Below the pieces are notes generated by a model. It had not been told where the DNA came from and ran no database searches. It saw only the letters and a list, made by a program, of their open reading frames with translations. This document shows positions 5,186 to 5,315 of a stretch of 5,315 nt of DNA, piece by piece. A program made the position numbers and the translations under genes. Numbering within the stretch: position 1 is the first letter of the stretch; every line of letters starts with the position of its first letter. This DNA is from Bacillota bacterium (GTDB lineage: Bacteria > Bacillota_E > Symbiobacteriia > Symbiobacteriales > Symbiobacteriaceae), in the NCBI GenBank assembly GCA_003242675.1, contig QGVE01000156.1, forward strand, positions 1-5,315. Direction: 5' to 3'.

Positions 5186-5231
5186 CGCCCCCGGCAAGCC
5201 GGGGAACTGCAGCACCACGCGCCCCGGGCTT
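5165..5231 (+). repeat. Two tandem stem-loop repeat units of about 34 bp
   Basis: Unit A starts at 5165 and unit B at 5198. The core, CGGGGAACTG-AGCACCAC-CGCCCC, matches at 24 of 26 positions between 5166-5191 and 5200-5225. In each unit the GGGG at the start can pair with the CCCC at the end. In unit B this is a 6-bp stem, CCGGGG (5199-5204) with CCCCGG (5222-5227), around a 17-base loop. The 5' arm of unit B can instead pair backwards with CCCCGG at 5189-5194 across a 4-base loop, so alternative structures compete. The layout resembles small dispersed palindromic (REP-like) repeats, but dispersion cannot be judged from one site. Confidence 0.65.
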
Positions 5232-5315
5232 ACAACGAAGCGCGAGACCAAGCGCGGGCTGCCCTGGCCCTCCCTGTTTGTGTCGGCCCGCCCGCCCGCC
5301 CATTTGCCGCCCTTG
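5232..5315 (+). other. Non-coding GC-rich tail with short simple repeats
   Basis: No gene is supported here. AAGCGCG occurs twice, 12 bases apart (5238 and 5250). Four tandem GCCC units lie at 5286-5301. A weak GGGC/GCCC hairpin followed by TGTTTGTGT (5274-5282) could assist termination but is not convincing. Frames open on either strand are GC-rich shadows. Confidence 0.45.

Noticed and set aside
5104..5231. CRISPR-like array
   Set aside because: There are only two units each of two different, directly abutting repeats, with no unique spacers of uniform length and no cas gene.

Overview
The window is GC-rich (about 70% in a 60-base sample inside the methyltransferase gene). All supported genes lie on the + strand and use ATG, GTG or TTG starts, mostly with strong purine-rich ribosome binding sites. 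The proteins and start usage suggest a high-GC bacterium with Gram-positive affinities, perhaps of the Symbiobacterium type. That placement is an inference from style, with no marker gene to confirm it.

Bases 1-2478 are the 3' part of a tad/flp-type pilus (type IVb pilus, Flp) operon. In order it holds the end of an upstream gene (possibly TadB-like), tadC, a small Flp-type pilin, a TadE-type pseudopilin and a TadG-like membrane-anchored protein. The genes are packed with gaps of 2, 21 and 5 bases and a final 1-base stop/start overlap, so they are almost certainly co-transcribed. TadC would be part of the inner-membrane platform; Flp is the pilus subunit; TadE and the TadG-like protein are minor or accessory components. 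The ATPase (TadA) and prepilin peptidase (TadV) are not in the window. A GC-rich hairpin at about 2544-2566 may end the operon.

Bases 2574-3249 have clearly lower GC (about 45-60% in sampled stretches). They hold one small orphan membrane protein (2619-2927) and about 320 bases with no convincing gene, only a weak promoter candidate and two small inverted repeats.

Bases 3250-4149 encode a membrane-anchored polysaccharide deacetylase (carbohydrate esterase family 4, PgaB/IcaB-like metal site). After a 168-base gap, bases 4318-5103 encode a class I SAM-dependent methyltransferase of the UbiE/Methyltransf_11 type, substrate unknown. Nothing ties these two genes functionally to the pilus or to each other beyond adjacency.

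The last 212 bases are non-coding and repeat-rich. A 41-bp tandem duplication starts inside the methyltransferase's 3' end, spans its stop codon and is directly followed by two tandem stem-loop units of about 34 bp. These repeats are the most unusual structure in the window. I did not find a convincing new multi-gene system.
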